Notes: generated by a model from the sequence alone, not told the origin. A DNA stretch of 64,000 nucleotides from CAYJPV01 sp964372095 (GCA_964372095.1 CAYJPV010000007.1:62001-126000); one strand, 5' to 3'. Counted from the stretch's first letter, positions 26,572 through 36,554 are shown. Made by a program: numbers and translations.

Positions 26572-29500
26572 ATGAGAGTAGCGGTGTTGACAGTCGTCAT
26601 CGCCCTGGCCCTCGGCATGGGGGCGGCGAACGCCCAACCCGGAGACCGGCTGCTCGCGCAGCGCCCCGCGCTGAGCCGGACGCACATCGTCTTCGTGTAC
26701 GGCGGCGACCTGTGGAGCGTCCCGCGCGACGGCGGCGCCGCGCAGCGGCTCACGGCGGGGCCCGGCATAGAAACGAGCCCGGCGTTCTCACCGGACGGCA
26801 GCCGCATCGCGTTCACCGGCGAGTACGACGGCAACGTCGACGTCTTCGTCATCCCGGCGTCGGGCGGTGAGCCCACACGCCTGACGTGGCATCCCTCGTC
26901 GGATACCGTGCTGGGCTGGACGCCGGACGGCACGCGCGTGTTGTTCGCCTCCACCCGGACGGCGTATTCACGGTTCTCGGAATTGTTCACGGTCAGCGTC
27001 AGCGGCGGGCTGCCGGAGAAACTGCCCCTGCACATGGCCGCGGAAGGATCCTACGCCAGCGACGGGCGCCGTCTTGCCTACGTGCCGCTGCAGCGGGCCT
27101 TCAACACGTGGAAGCGGTACCGCGGCGGTGGCACCACCCCGATCTGGCTGGCCACGCTCGCCGACTCCCGGGTCGAGCCGATCCCGCGCGAGAACTCGAA
27201 CGACTTCAATCCCATGTGGGTCGGGGACACGGTGTACTTCCTGTCGGATCGCGACGGCCGCACCACCTTGTATGCGTACAACACCACGACGAAGAAGACG
27301 GCGAAACTCTTCGATAACGACGGCCTCGACCTCAAGTCGGCGTCGGCCGGACCCGGCGCGATCGTGTACGAGCAGTTCGGGTCACTGGGCCTGTATGACC
27401 TGAAGTCCGGGCGCCGCACGCGAGTGCCCGTGACGGTGGCCGGCGACTTCCCCGAAGTGCGCGAGCGGCTGGTTCGCGTCGGTGCGGCCCTGACCAACGC
27501 CCATCCATCGCCCACGGGCGCGCGGGCGGTCTTCGAGGCCCACGGCGAGATCCTGACCGTCCCCGCCGAGAAAGGCGACCCCCGCAATCTCACGAATACG
27601 CCGGGCGTGATGGAGCGCGATCCGTCCTGGTCCCCCGACGGGAAGTCGATCGCGTACTTCTCCGACGAAGCCGGCGAGTACGCCCTGCACATCGCGTCAC
27701 AGTCGGGCACCGGGACCCCCGTCAGGATCCCGCTCGGCAACGAACCGTCGATCTATTTCGCACCCCGCTGGTCGCCCGACAGCAAGCGTATCGCCTACAT
27801 CGACAGCCACCAGACGTTGTGGTGCGTGGATGTCGAAGCACGCAAGCCGGTACGCGTGGATCGGGACCGCTACTGGAGCCGATCCGGTGACATCCTGCAG
27901 CCCGCCTGGACTCCCGATTCGAAGTGGCTCGCCTACGCGAAGCGCCTGCCGAACTACATGGGCGCCGTCTTCGTGTACTCGGTTGCCGGAGGCGCGAGCA
28001 CACAGGTCACCGACGGCATGAGCGATGCGCGCACGCCGGTGTTCGATGCCGACGGCAAGTACCTGTATTTCACGGCCAGCACCGATGCGGGCGCATCGCT
28101 GCAGCCCGATATCCACAGCGTCAGTCGCCCCGTCTCGCGCAGCGTCTATCTGGTGGTGCTGTCAAAGGACGACCCGTCCCCCTTCGCGCCCGAAAGCGAC
28201 GAGGAGAAGGTCGCCGACGAGAAACCCGCCGGGGAGAAGGCACCGTCAGATGCGAGAGCCGGGACCCCTGAAGGCGCGGTAGCCGCTCCGAAAGCTGACG
28301 CACCAGCGGCCACGCCTGGCGCTGGACCCCAGAAGCCCGGCGGCCCGCCGTCGAAGCCGCCGGTTACGGTGAAGATCGATTTCCCGGGGATCCTGCAGCG
28401 GATCCTGTCCGTCCCGATGCCGGCGCGGCGGTACGTCGCGTTGCAGGCAGGCAAAGCCGGCGTGCTGCTGGCCATCGCCTCGCCCGCGCCCTTCAGCGGC
28501 AGCACCGAGACCGGCCTGGCCGTGCATCGGTACGATCTGAAGGCGCGGCGGGCGGACGTGGCGATGAGCGGCCTGACGTTCTTTGAAATTGCGACGAACG
28601 GCGAAAAGGCGCTCTACCGCCAGGGCACACGCTGGATGCTGGGGACGCTGCGGCCGATGGCCGCACCCGGCGCGCCCGCACCGCCCGCCCCCTCTGCGCC
28701 GTCAACCAGCGGCGGCCTGGCCACCGACGCCATCGAGGTCCGCGTCGACCCGCGCGCCGAGTGGCGCCAGATGTTCCGGGAAGCCTGGCGCATCCAGCGC
28801 GAGTTCTTCTACGATCCGAATTTCCACGGCCTCAACCTGGCTGGGGCCGAGAAGAAGTACGAACCCTTCCTCGAAGGCATCGCCTCACGCACCGACCTCA
28901 ATTACCTCTTCGCCGACATGCTCGGCGACATCACGGTCAGCCACCTCGGCGTCGGCGGTGGAGCGATGCCCGAAGTGCGGCGCGTGCAGACGGGCCTGCT
29001 CGGCGCCGACTACACCGTCGAAAACGGCCGGTATCGCTTTGCCAGGGTATACGACGGCGAGAACTGGAATCCGCAACTGCGCGCGCCGCTCACCCAGCCG
29101 GGTGTCAACGTGACCGCCGGCGACTACCTGCTGGCTGTGAACGGCCGTCCGCTCACCAGCGCCGACAACGTTCACCGGTTCTTCGAAGGCACGGTCGGCC
29201 GCGGCGTCACACTGCGGGTGGGACCGCAGCCCGCCATGGATGGTTCGCGGGACGTCACCGTGGTCCCCATCGGCAGCGAGCAGGCCTTGCGCAACTTCGC
29301 CTGGGTTGAAGACAACCGGAGGTACGTGGACCGCGTGAGCCAGGGACGCGTCGCCTACGTGTACATGCCTGATACGTCCATGGGCGGCTACACATTCTTC
29401 AACCGCTACTTCTACGCGCAAGTCGGCAAAGACGCGGTCATCGTCGACGAACGGTTCAACGGCGGCGGCAACCTCGCGACCGATATCATCGAGCAGCTGG

Positions 29501-29952
29501 GCCGGCCCCTGATGAGCATGGTGGCCACGCGCCACGGCGAACACGAAGCACAGCCGCAGGGCGCGATCTTCGGCCCGAAGGTCATGCTCATCAACGAGAT
29601 GGCTGGCTCGGGCGGCGACGCGATGCCGTGGTACTTCCGGAAAGCCGGGCTCGGACCGCTGATCGGCAAGCGGACGTGGGGCGGCCTGGTCGGGCGCGCC
29701 GCAGGCGTGCCCCTGATGGACGGCGGCTTCGTGGGTGCCCCGTCGTCCGCCGTGTGGGACCCGGCCACCAGCCAGTGGATTGCCGAAAACACCGGCGTGG
29801 CGCCCGACATCGAGGTCGAGCAGGATCCGGCCGTGGTACGCCAGGGCAAGGACCCCCAGCTCGAGAAAGCCATCGAGGTCGTGGTGGCAGCACTGGCCAA
29901 GACCCCCAAAGCCGCGCCGAAGCGTCCCACCTACCCCGTCTACAAGCGGTAG
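26572..29952 (+). CDS. Tricorn-like S41 peptidase with beta-propeller and PDZ domain, exported
   Basis: A 1126-residue protein with a signal peptide (MRVAVLTVVIALALGMGAANA). WD40-like PD40 propeller blades fill about 35-530 (ETSPAFSPDGSRIAFTGEYDG, RDPSWSPDGKSIAYFSDEAG). A low-complexity Glu/Lys then Pro/Ala linker lies at about 540-605. A core domain follows, then a PDZ domain near 840-905 and the tail-specific protease domain. Ser1013 in EMAGSGGDAMPW is the predicted nucleophile, and NGGGNLATDI and KRTWGGLVG match Tricorn relatives. These enzymes degrade peptides; the signal peptide places this one in the periplasm. A AAAGGAAGG site lies 5-6 bases before the ATG. It converges with the large kinase gene. 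Confidence 0.92.
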   Translation: MRVAVLTVVIALALGMGAANAQPGDRLLAQRPALSRTHIVFVYGGDLWSVPRDGGAAQRLTAGPGIETSPAFSPDGSRIAFTGEYDGNVDVFVIPASGGEPTRLTWHPSSDTVLGWTPDGTRVLFASTRTAYSRFSELFTVSVSGGLPEKLPLHMAAEGSYASDGRRLAYVPLQRAFNTWKRYRGGGTTPIWLATLADSRVEPIPRENSNDFNPMWVGDTVYFLSDRDGRTTLYAYNTTTKKTAKLFDNDGLDLKSASAGPGAIVYEQFGSLGLYDLKSGRRTRVPVTVAGDFPEVRERLVRVGAALTNAHPSPTGARAVFEAHGEILTVPAEKGDPRNLTNTPGVMERDPSWSPDGKSIAYFSDEAGEYALHIASQSGTGTPVRIPLGNEPSIYFAPRWSPDSKRIAYIDSHQTLWCVDVEARKPVRVDRDRYWSRSGDILQPAWTPDSKWLAYAKRLPNYMGAVFVYSVAGGASTQVTDGMSDARTPVFDADGKYLYFTASTDAGASLQPDIHSVSRPVSRSVYLVVLSKDDPSPFAPESDEEKVADEKPAGEKAPSDARAGTPEGAVAAPKADAPAATPGAGPQKPGGPPSKPPVTVKIDFPGILQRILSVPMPARRYVALQAGKAGVLLAIASPAPFSGSTETGLAVHRYDLKARRADVAMSGLTFFEIATNGEKALYRQGTRWMLGTLRPMAAPGAPAPPAPSAPSTSGGLATDAIEVRVDPRAEWRQMFREAWRIQREFFYDPNFHGLNLAGAEKKYEPFLEGIASRTDLNYLFADMLGDITVSHLGVGGGAMPEVRRVQTGLLGADYTVENGRYRFARVYDGENWNPQLRAPLTQPGVNVTAGDYLLAVNGRPLTSADNVHRFFEGTVGRGVTLRVGPQPAMDGSRDVTVVPIGSEQALRNFAWVEDNRRYVDRVSQGRVAYVYMPDTSMGGYTFFNRYFYAQVGKDAVIVDERFNGGGNLATDIIEQLGRPLMSMVATRHGEHEAQPQGAIFGPKVMLINEMAGSGGDAMPWYFRKAGLGPLIGKRTWGGLVGRAAGVPLMDGGFVGAPSSAVWDPATSQWIAENTGVAPDIEVEQDPAVVRQGKDPQLEKAIEVVVAALAKTPKAAPKRPTYPVYKR

Positions 29953-30032
29953 CCCCGTAACTGGAGGTCCGGGGCTACGTACGGGGGAGTCGGACGTAGC
30001 CCCGGGTCTTCAGACCCGGGGTCGTCCGTACG
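29950..30032. repeat. Clustered hairpins between convergent genes (REP-like, possible bidirectional terminator)
   Basis: TAGCCCCG at 29950-29957 pairs with CGGGGCTA at 29970-29977. A second, stronger hairpin, CCCCGGGTCT at 30000-30009 with AGACCCGGGG at 30012-30021, has a 2-base loop. An outer pair CGTACGG (29978-29984) and CCGTACG (30026-30032) encloses the second one. The string GTAGCCCCG recurs within the cluster. The first hairpin starts inside the S41 stop codon and the whole lies between two convergent genes. It resembles a dispersed palindromic element; a genome-wide search would decide. Confidence 0.6.
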
Positions 30033-30042
30033 ATCTCGACAG

Positions 30043-33000
30043 CTACGTATCGAGCGCCTGACGGACGTGGGTGGCGAGGTCCTTCATGCCGAACGGCTTC
30101 TGGATGAACTGCACTCCTTCGTCCAGCACACCATGGTGCGCGATCACGTTGGCCGTGTAGCCCGACATGAACAGCCGCCGGAGGCGTGGGCGGACAACGG
30201 ACAGGCGTTGCGCCAGGTCGCGCCCGTTCATCCCGGGCATGACCACGTCGGTCATGACCAGGTGGATCTCACCGGCACACTGACGGGCCAGGTCCAGCGC
30301 GGCGCCCGGCGAATCGGCCGTCAGCACGCGGTAGCCGAGCAACTCGAGCATGCGGGTCGTGAGCCTCAGGATGGCAGGTTCGTCTTCGACGAGCAGGATT
30401 GTCTCGCCGACCCGGGCTTCTGGGGCAGTCTCTGGCAGACCTGCAACAGCGTGGGCTTCAGACCCATTGTGCGCGGGCAGGTAGATGCGGAACGTCGTGC
30501 CCTGTCCCAGCTCGCTGTAGACGTTGATGAAGCCCTGGTTCTGCCTGACGATGCCGTACACCGTGGCGAGACCGAGGCCCGTGCCCTTGCTGATATCCTT
30601 GGTGGTGAAGAATGGCTCGAACAGGTTGTCCAGCGTCTTCCGGTCCATCCCGCAGCCGTTGTCACTGACCGCCAGCACGACGAAGTCTCCGGTCACGAAC
30701 CCGGCGTGTGACGCGCAGTACGCGTCGTCGATGGTCACCGTGTGTGTCTCGATCGTGATCTTGCCGACGCCGCCGATGGCGTCCCGGGCGTTGACACAGA
30801 GATTCGCGAGAATCTGGTGAACCTGCGACGGGTCCATCAGGACAGGCCAGCCTGATTCTGGCCGCCACACCAGGTCGATGTCTTCGCCGATCAGGCGCCG
30901 GAGCATCTTGAGCATGCCTTCGACCGTCTCGTCGAGGTCGAGCACCTTCGGCGCGATCGTCTGCTTGCGGGCGAAGGCCAGGAGTTGCTGCGTGATGTCC
31001 GCGGAGCGCTGGGCCGCCACGAAGATCTCCCGCAGATAGTCGCTGACCGGATCGTCCGGGGCCACCTGATCCCGGGCCATTTCGGTGTATCCCAGGATGA
31101 CGCCCAGCATGTTGTTGAAGTCGTGGGCCACACCTCCGGCCAGCCGCCCCACCGATTCCATCTTCTGGGCCTGAGCCAGCCGGACTTCCAGTGCCTTCCG
31201 ATCGCGAAGGTCGATGGCGGTGGCCGCGAAACACTCCGGCGTTCCGCTGCCATCGCGGATCACGAACCCGGTCATCAGCATGGGAAAAGGCGTCCCGTCC
31301 TTGTGGCAGTGCCACACTTCGACGGGACCAAAGGAGCCAGACGCCAGCATCCCGTCGAGCAACTCGTTCACGTGCGGCATCTGGGATTCGTTGTGCAGAC
31401 ACGCCATGGGCCTGCCAACCAGTTCATCGGGCGAGAACCCGTGTTCTTCGGCAAAACGCGCGTTGACGTAGAACAGGCGGCCGTCCAGGCCGGCCAGCGC
31501 CGCACCGAAGTTCGCCGCGTCGAACATGCTCTTGAACTGCCGCAGCGCCTCTTCCGCCCGCTTGCGCTCGCTGGTGTCCGCCGCGAAGCCCATGACCCCG
31601 CCATCCGGGAGGATGGTGGCGTCAATCCGCCAGTACCGCTCGGCACCGTCCTTCCGCGTGAAGGGCAGCTCGAAGCCGAGTTTTCCTTGCTGGAGCAGCG
31701 CCGTGAAGGCCGCCAGGGCCGCCGGGCGCTGGTCGTCCGAGTACAACGCCATGGTGTTGAGACCGATCAATCCGTCGCGGCTGTAGCCGGTCACGCCGCA
31801 GGCAGCCTGATTGACTTCGGTCAGGGTGCCCTGGGCGTCGGACACGAAGATCCCGATCGGCGAACCTTCGATGTAGCTTCGGAACGTCTGCTCGCTCCGG
31901 CGCAGCGCTTCGTCCGCGTTCACGCGATCAGTGATGGTCTCGGTATAGACAATGATGCCGCCGATGGTTCCATCGGGGGCATACCAGGGCCGGCATTCCC
32001 AGCGCGTCCAGTCGACCGTGCCGTCTGCGCGGGGATACGGATCGCGGTCGGCGCTGCAGACCTCCCCGGCCAGCGCGCGCTGGTGAATGTCGCGCCATTT
32101 CTGCGGCAGGTCGGGAAAGACCTCGTAGTGGTGTTTGCCGATGACGTTCCGGTCCTTTACCCCATACGTGTCGAGATACCGCTGACTGACGTAGACATAA
32201 CGCAGGTCGCGGTCGTGGACCGCCACGGCGGTGTTGTCGTGCTCGATGATGTACTTCAGCAGTTCGTGAAAATGCCGCAGCGACTCTTCGGCCCGCCGGC
32301 GTTCGGTGATGTCCGTGGCGACGCTGAGAATGCCCGGCTGACCGTCCCACTCGATCACCTTCGCCAGAATCTCGAGCGGGAACGTCGTGCCGTCCTTGCG
32401 GAAGTGGGCCACCTCGAAACGTGCTTCGCCCTCCTCCTTGATTCGCCGGACGCGTTCGTCGATCAGCGCCTGGCTCTCGGGCACATCCAGATCGTGCAGG
32501 TTGATCCCGCGGAAGTCCGCTTCGTCGGTGTACCCGTGCAACGTGGCGGTGACCCGGTTCGCGAACAGGAACTGCCCTTCGGTGTTGTGAATCGTAATGG
32601 ACGCCGGCGCGGCATCGAGCATCTGCCCGAGCAGGGCGATGCGCGCCTCACGGTCCTGGCGCTCGGTCAGGTTCCGGCCAAAGCAGACAAGACGCCCGCC
32701 GTCCCGATCGACCCACGTGGCGGACACCTCGACAGGCCAGACGCTGCCATCCTTGCGGCGATGCCGCGCGTCGAAGAGCTGCGTCCCGGCCGCGACGATG
32801 CGCCGCATGCGGGCTTCGGTGTCGGCGGGCGCCTCGTCGATGACGACGTCGCCGATCCGCATGCCAAGGACCTCGTCCCGCGTGTAACCGGACATGACGC
32901 AATACGCATCGTTGACGTCACAGAACCGCCCCTGCGGGTCGAGCACCCAGAAGCCGTCGGCTGTCGTCTGAAGGACGGCGTGCAGATAGCGCTGGCTGGC

Positions 33001-34035
33001 GCGAATCGCCTCCTCCGCCTGCTTCCGCTCGGTGATGTCCTGCATCGTGCCCAGCACGCTGTTGCGTGCCGCGTCGTACTCGGCGACCGAATGCACGATG
33101 CGGACGACGTTGTCGGAAGGCCGCTGAAGCGCGAACTCGACGTCGTACGGCCCGCGCCCCTCGATGAGTTGGCGGAGTTCCTGATTCAGAGCCTCCCGAT
33201 ACTCCGGCAGCGGAACCGCCTGGACCTGTTCAATCGACCACTCGGTGCCATCCAGTCCGTAGATCCGGCGTGATTCCTCTGAAGCCGTCACCCTGCGGGC
33301 GTTGAGGTCGATCCGCCACCAGCCGGTCTGCGCCAGCGCCTGCGCACGTTGCAGATTCTGCTGGGTCTCGCGGAGCTGCCGCGCGGCCTCGGTCTTGTGC
33401 AGGCCGAACGCCAGGTCCGCGGCCACTTCAGCGAACAGGGTCTGTGCTTCGTCGTCCAAGGCAAACGCAGCAGGTACGGACACCGAGAGCACTCCGTAGT
33501 TCCGGCCGCCGTGATGCAGGCGGCAGCTCAGCCCCGCGCGACCCTGGTATTCACCAACCAGCGGACAATCGACACACTCGGTCCGTGGATCCCGAACCAC
33601 CACGACGCTGTCGCTCTGCAGCGCCCGTGTCATGCATCCCGGAAACGTGCCGGCGGCCAGTCCTTCGCGGAGCGCTTCGACGCTGTCCCCGCACCCGGAA
33701 CTCGCCAGTCCCGTCACGGCCCTTTCGTGGTCGTCCAGCACCGCGATCCACGCGTTCAGATACCCCGTCGTCTCGGTCAGCGTCGCGCAGGCTCGCTCGA
33801 TCAGGAGGCGTGGGTCGTCTTCGGCCACCACCAGCTGGTTGACGTTGCGGATGGCCAGCAACACCTGCTTGATGTGATCCGCACGCGCTTCGGCCTCGGC
33901 CAGTCGCACCACCAGGGTCCCGCGTTCGCCGGCGATCGTATAGACCCGGCCGTCCCGCAACGCCTGGAGCGCGCCTTCGGCCTCGGCCAGACGTTGGGCC
34001 AGTTCCTCGTAGGTGGGCGGTTGTCCGGTCGTCAT
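30043..34035 (-). CDS. Hybrid sensor histidine kinase: GAF, six PAS, HisKA, HATPase, receiver
   Basis: A 1330-residue cytoplasmic sensor with no membrane helix. After a short coiled coil there is a GAF-like domain at about 60-215 containing several Cys (SSGCGDSV, FPGCM, TECVDCP, LSCRLHH). Six PAS domains follow at about 235-965, most ending in DITERK-like linkers. HisKA (GRLAGGVAHDFNNMLG, phospho-His) is near 985, HATPase with DNGCGM and GTGLGLATVYGI at about 1085-1200, and a C-terminal receiver with Asp in VMTDVVMPGMNG. The Cys-rich GAF could bind a metal or respond to redox state, which is inference. No partner regulator is adjacent; it is divergent from the arginase-family gene. Confidence 0.93.
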   Translation of the reverse strand: MTTGQPPTYEELAQRLAEAEGALQALRDGRVYTIAGERGTLVVRLAEAEARADHIKQVLLAIRNVNQLVVAEDDPRLLIERACATLTETTGYLNAWIAVLDDHERAVTGLASSGCGDSVEALREGLAAGTFPGCMTRALQSDSVVVVRDPRTECVDCPLVGEYQGRAGLSCRLHHGGRNYGVLSVSVPAAFALDDEAQTLFAEVAADLAFGLHKTEAARQLRETQQNLQRAQALAQTGWWRIDLNARRVTASEESRRIYGLDGTEWSIEQVQAVPLPEYREALNQELRQLIEGRGPYDVEFALQRPSDNVVRIVHSVAEYDAARNSVLGTMQDITERKQAEEAIRASQRYLHAVLQTTADGFWVLDPQGRFCDVNDAYCVMSGYTRDEVLGMRIGDVVIDEAPADTEARMRRIVAAGTQLFDARHRRKDGSVWPVEVSATWVDRDGGRLVCFGRNLTERQDREARIALLGQMLDAAPASITIHNTEGQFLFANRVTATLHGYTDEADFRGINLHDLDVPESQALIDERVRRIKEEGEARFEVAHFRKDGTTFPLEILAKVIEWDGQPGILSVATDITERRRAEESLRHFHELLKYIIEHDNTAVAVHDRDLRYVYVSQRYLDTYGVKDRNVIGKHHYEVFPDLPQKWRDIHQRALAGEVCSADRDPYPRADGTVDWTRWECRPWYAPDGTIGGIIVYTETITDRVNADEALRRSEQTFRSYIEGSPIGIFVSDAQGTLTEVNQAACGVTGYSRDGLIGLNTMALYSDDQRPAALAAFTALLQQGKLGFELPFTRKDGAERYWRIDATILPDGGVMGFAADTSERKRAEEALRQFKSMFDAANFGAALAGLDGRLFYVNARFAEEHGFSPDELVGRPMACLHNESQMPHVNELLDGMLASGSFGPVEVWHCHKDGTPFPMLMTGFVIRDGSGTPECFAATAIDLRDRKALEVRLAQAQKMESVGRLAGGVAHDFNNMLGVILGYTEMARDQVAPDDPVSDYLREIFVAAQRSADITQQLLAFARKQTIAPKVLDLDETVEGMLKMLRRLIGEDIDLVWRPESGWPVLMDPSQVHQILANLCVNARDAIGGVGKITIETHTVTIDDAYCASHAGFVTGDFVVLAVSDNGCGMDRKTLDNLFEPFFTTKDISKGTGLGLATVYGIVRQNQGFINVYSELGQGTTFRIYLPAHNGSEAHAVAGLPETAPEARVGETILLVEDEPAILRLTTRMLELLGYRVLTADSPGAALDLARQCAGEIHLVMTDVVMPGMNGRDLAQRLSVVRPRLRRLFMSGYTANVIAHHGVLDEGVQFIQKPFGMKDLATHVRQALDT

Positions 34036-34261
34036 CGAGTCGTTCCCCGGGGCGGGATGCCGCGCGCGTGAAGGCAGGCCGGACGGCCACCGCCGGCCCG
34101 CCCGGAATGCTCCTGGCCAGACAGTATACAGGTGCCGTGACGCATCTGCGCCCCCGTCAGCCGCGTTCTACTCCCATCCGGCGCGCGCCGCTGGCCGCGC
34201 CGACGCACGCGAGGTAACATCAAGCACGGACGAGGTCTTCCCGTCGGCCTGGAGGATGATT

Positions 34262-35080
34262 GTGTCGACCCCGGTTCTGCTCGGCATTCCGTATGACGCA
34301 TCGTCATCCTTCCTCCGGGGCGCGGCGGAGGGGCCGCCGCTCATCCGCACGGCCCTCCGCTCGCCGGCGGGCAATACCTGGTCGGAAGGGCTGGTCGACG
34401 TGTGCGGACCGGGCGGGCTCGAGGACGCAGGGGACATGGTTGTCGGCGGCGCCGCGGAACTCGTGGACCCGGTGGCCGGCCGCGTGGCGACCCTCGCCGC
34501 GTCCGGCCGGACGCCCATCGTGCTGGGCGGTGACCACACGATCACCTACCCGGTCGTGATGGGACTGGGCCGCGTCACGCTGCCCTTCGCCATCCTGCAC
34601 ATCGATGCCCATCCGGATCTCTACGATGCCTTCGAGGGCAACCGCCTGTCCCACGCATGCCCCTTTGCCCGCATCATGGAGCGGAAACTGGCCACCCGCC
34701 TCGTGCAGGTCGGGATCAGGGCCATGAACGGCCACCAGCGGGTCCAGGCCGATCGTTTCGGCGTGGACGTCGTCGACATGCGGCGGTGGGCACAGGGAGA
34801 CCGGCCGGCGATCACCGGCCCGGTGTACGTGTCGATCGATCTCGACGGGATCGATCCCGCGTTCGCGCCTGGTGTCTCGCACCGCGAACCCGGCGGCCTG
34901 AGCGTCCGCGACGTCATCGCGCTGATTCACGGCCTCGACGGCCCCCTCGTCGGCGCCGACATCGTCGAGTTCAACCCCCGCCAGGATCCCACGGGCGTGA
35001 CCGCGGGCGTGGCGGCTAAACTGGTCAAAGAGCTGGCCGGGCACTGCCTGGCTGGAAGGACACAAGGAGCCGCATCATGA
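34262..35080 (+). CDS. Arginase/agmatinase family ureohydrolase
   Basis: A 272-residue binuclear manganese enzyme of the ureohydrolase fold. All three metal motifs are present: GGDHTITYP, HIDAHPDLYD (DAHxD) and SIDLDGIDPAFAPG (DxDxxD). Members hydrolyse guanidino or related groups (agmatine, arginine, guanidinobutyrate, formimidoylglutamate), and the substrate cannot be fixed. Start choice: GGAGG at 34251-34255 lies 6 bases before a GTG at 34262, whereas the ATG at 34256 directly abuts it, so GTG is preferred. The TGA overlaps the next gene in an ATGA. Upstream is a 226-base divergent gap to the large kinase. Confidence 0.88.
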   Translation: MSTPVLLGIPYDASSSFLRGAAEGPPLIRTALRSPAGNTWSEGLVDVCGPGGLEDAGDMVVGGAAELVDPVAGRVATLAASGRTPIVLGGDHTITYPVVMGLGRVTLPFAILHIDAHPDLYDAFEGNRLSHACPFARIMERKLATRLVQVGIRAMNGHQRVQADRFGVDVVDMRRWAQGDRPAITGPVYVSIDLDGIDPAFAPGVSHREPGGLSVRDVIALIHGLDGPLVGADIVEFNPRQDPTGVTAGVAAKLVKELAGHCLAGRTQGAAS

Positions 35081-35676
35081 TCACATCACGACATATCCGT
35101 CTCGCCGCAACCGTGGCCGTCGCGCTGGCCGTCGCGCCAGGCACATGGCCCGGCGCCAGTACCCTGTCCGCGCAGGCCCCTCAGCCGGCGTTCGCCGCCG
35201 AAGTCGCGAAGGCCGAGCAGGCCATGAACGCCCTGCAGCAGGCCCTACTCACCGAGTTGAGTGCGGCCATGAAACAGGGCGGGCCGCCAGCGGCGATCAC
35301 CGTCTGTCACGACCAGGCGGTGGCCATCGCCGACAAGGTCGCGCAAGAACAGGGCATTGCCCTCGGGCGCACGAGCCACCGGCTGCGTAACCCCGCCAAC
35401 GCGCCGCGCCCGTGGGCGAAGGCGGCCGTCGAGCAGGCCGCGGGAGCCAAAGCGGCGTCTGCGCAGCGCCTCGTGGTCGATCTCGGCGAGCGGGTCGGCG
35501 TCCTGCGGCCGATTGGCACGGCCGACATGTGCCTGCGGTGCCATGGCGCGCCGGATGAGGTGCGCCAGCAGATCGGCACCGCCCTGGCGGCGTCGTACCC
35601 GAAGGATCAGGCGACGGGCTTCTCTGCGGGGGACCTCCGCGGCTGGATGTGGGCCGAGGTGCCGAAGGTGAAATAG
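35077..35676 (+). CDS. Periplasmic c-type heme protein, DUF3365/Tll0287-like
   Basis: A 199-residue protein with a signal peptide (RLAATVAVALAVAPG, cleavage likely near 32) and one c-type heme motif, Cys152-Leu-Arg-Cys155-His156. The helical AITVCHDQAVAIA region and the GRTSHRLRNPANAP phrase match the DUF3365 family, whose cyanobacterial member Tll0287 is a PAS-like heme protein proposed to sense redox state. The Cys77-His78 pair in VCHDQ is a plausible heme contact. It is translationally coupled to the arginase-family gene, though no functional link is obvious. The HemX/CcsA-like protein at 13445 shows cytochrome c maturation is available. Confidence 0.82.
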   Translation: MITSRHIRLAATVAVALAVAPGTWPGASTLSAQAPQPAFAAEVAKAEQAMNALQQALLTELSAAMKQGGPPAAITVCHDQAVAIADKVAQEQGIALGRTSHRLRNPANAPRPWAKAAVEQAAGAKAASAQRLVVDLGERVGVLRPIGTADMCLRCHGAPDEVRQQIGTALAASYPKDQATGFSAGDLRGWMWAEVPKVK

Positions 35677-35738
35677 GCGCGATGCGCCTTCAGGTTCAGA
35701 ACCGTGGCACACGCAAGGAACAGCCTCCTGACCAGCTG

Positions 35739-36554
35739 TCATCGGTCAGAAATCGCCGGCCAGTTCTGGCTCAGTCTGGTCGTGTAGGTGGCCACCACCG
35801 GCGGAGCCGTCACCATGGGCGGCGCACTCTGGCGAAACGAGCCGTTCAGCGTACCGTCTGGCCGAAGCACGCCTTCGAAGTAGTCGTCTGGAAACGGAAA
35901 GAGGTTCTGACGCCTGAAGGACCCGTCCTCCGCAACGTCCAGATCGAACGTCGATGTCGTCGTGCCTTCGCCTGGCATCCCGTTGTCGAGCGCGTATCGC
36001 ACTGACACCTTGTAGCCCAGGATGCGGAAGCCGGTCTTCGGCGAGGGCAGCTGGTGCACGCCCACCTCGATCAGTATCGGCAGTCCCTGGCTGGTCGTCC
36101 CCACGTAGGGCACTTTGATGGCGCTGCGAACCGTGTGGCCGCCCGACTTGCCCTGATACGTGGCCAGGACGTCCGTTTCGCCAGTTGTCAGGATCGTGAC
36201 CAGCCCGGTGTTGCTGACGGTTGCGACGGTCTGGTTGCTCGACGTCCATTGCGCCTGGCCGGTGACCGACTGCGTCGACGAGTCCGACAACGTCGCGGTT
36301 GCCACCAGTTGCACAGTGGAGCCGATGCGGACGTCCTTGGCCGTGCAGAGGGTCCGGATGGACGGGCCGCCGCTGATGCCCGCCGCACACCCGGGCCCGG
36401 TCACGGTGATGGCCGTGACCGTCGGTGCGGCAGGAGCCGGGGCTGGGGATGGAGCCGCCGGTGACGACCCGCCGCCACCGCCGCAGCCAACGAGGAAGAG
36501 ACCGACGCAGACGAACCCGCCAATCGTTACCAGCCGACCGGAATAGCGTGACAC
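35739..36554 (-). CDS. Lipoprotein with bacterial Ig-like domain
   Basis: A 271-residue protein starting at a GTG (36554), chosen because GGAGG lies 7 bases upstream and the signal peptide then begins properly (VSRYSGRLVTIGGFVCVG). The lipobox LVGC puts the lipidated Cys at residue 24, followed by Gly-rich and Pro/Ala spacers. A Big_2-like Ig domain spans about 45-145 (VRIGSTVQLVATATLSD, WTSSNQTVATVSNTGLV). The remaining 120 residues are beta-rich without a recognised family. It is likely a surface or periplasmic lipoprotein with a binding role. It is transcribed away from the kinase gene at 36766. Confidence 0.8.
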   Translation of the reverse strand: MSRYSGRLVTIGGFVCVGLFLVGCGGGGGSSPAAPSPAPAPAAPTVTAITVTGPGCAAGISGGPSIRTLCTAKDVRIGSTVQLVATATLSDSSTQSVTGQAQWTSSNQTVATVSNTGLVTILTTGETDVLATYQGKSGGHTVRSAIKVPYVGTTSQGLPILIEVGVHQLPSPKTGFRILGYKVSVRYALDNGMPGEGTTTSTFDLDVAEDGSFRRQNLFPFPDDYFEGVLRPDGTLNGSFRQSAPPMVTAPPVVATYTTRLSQNWPAISDR

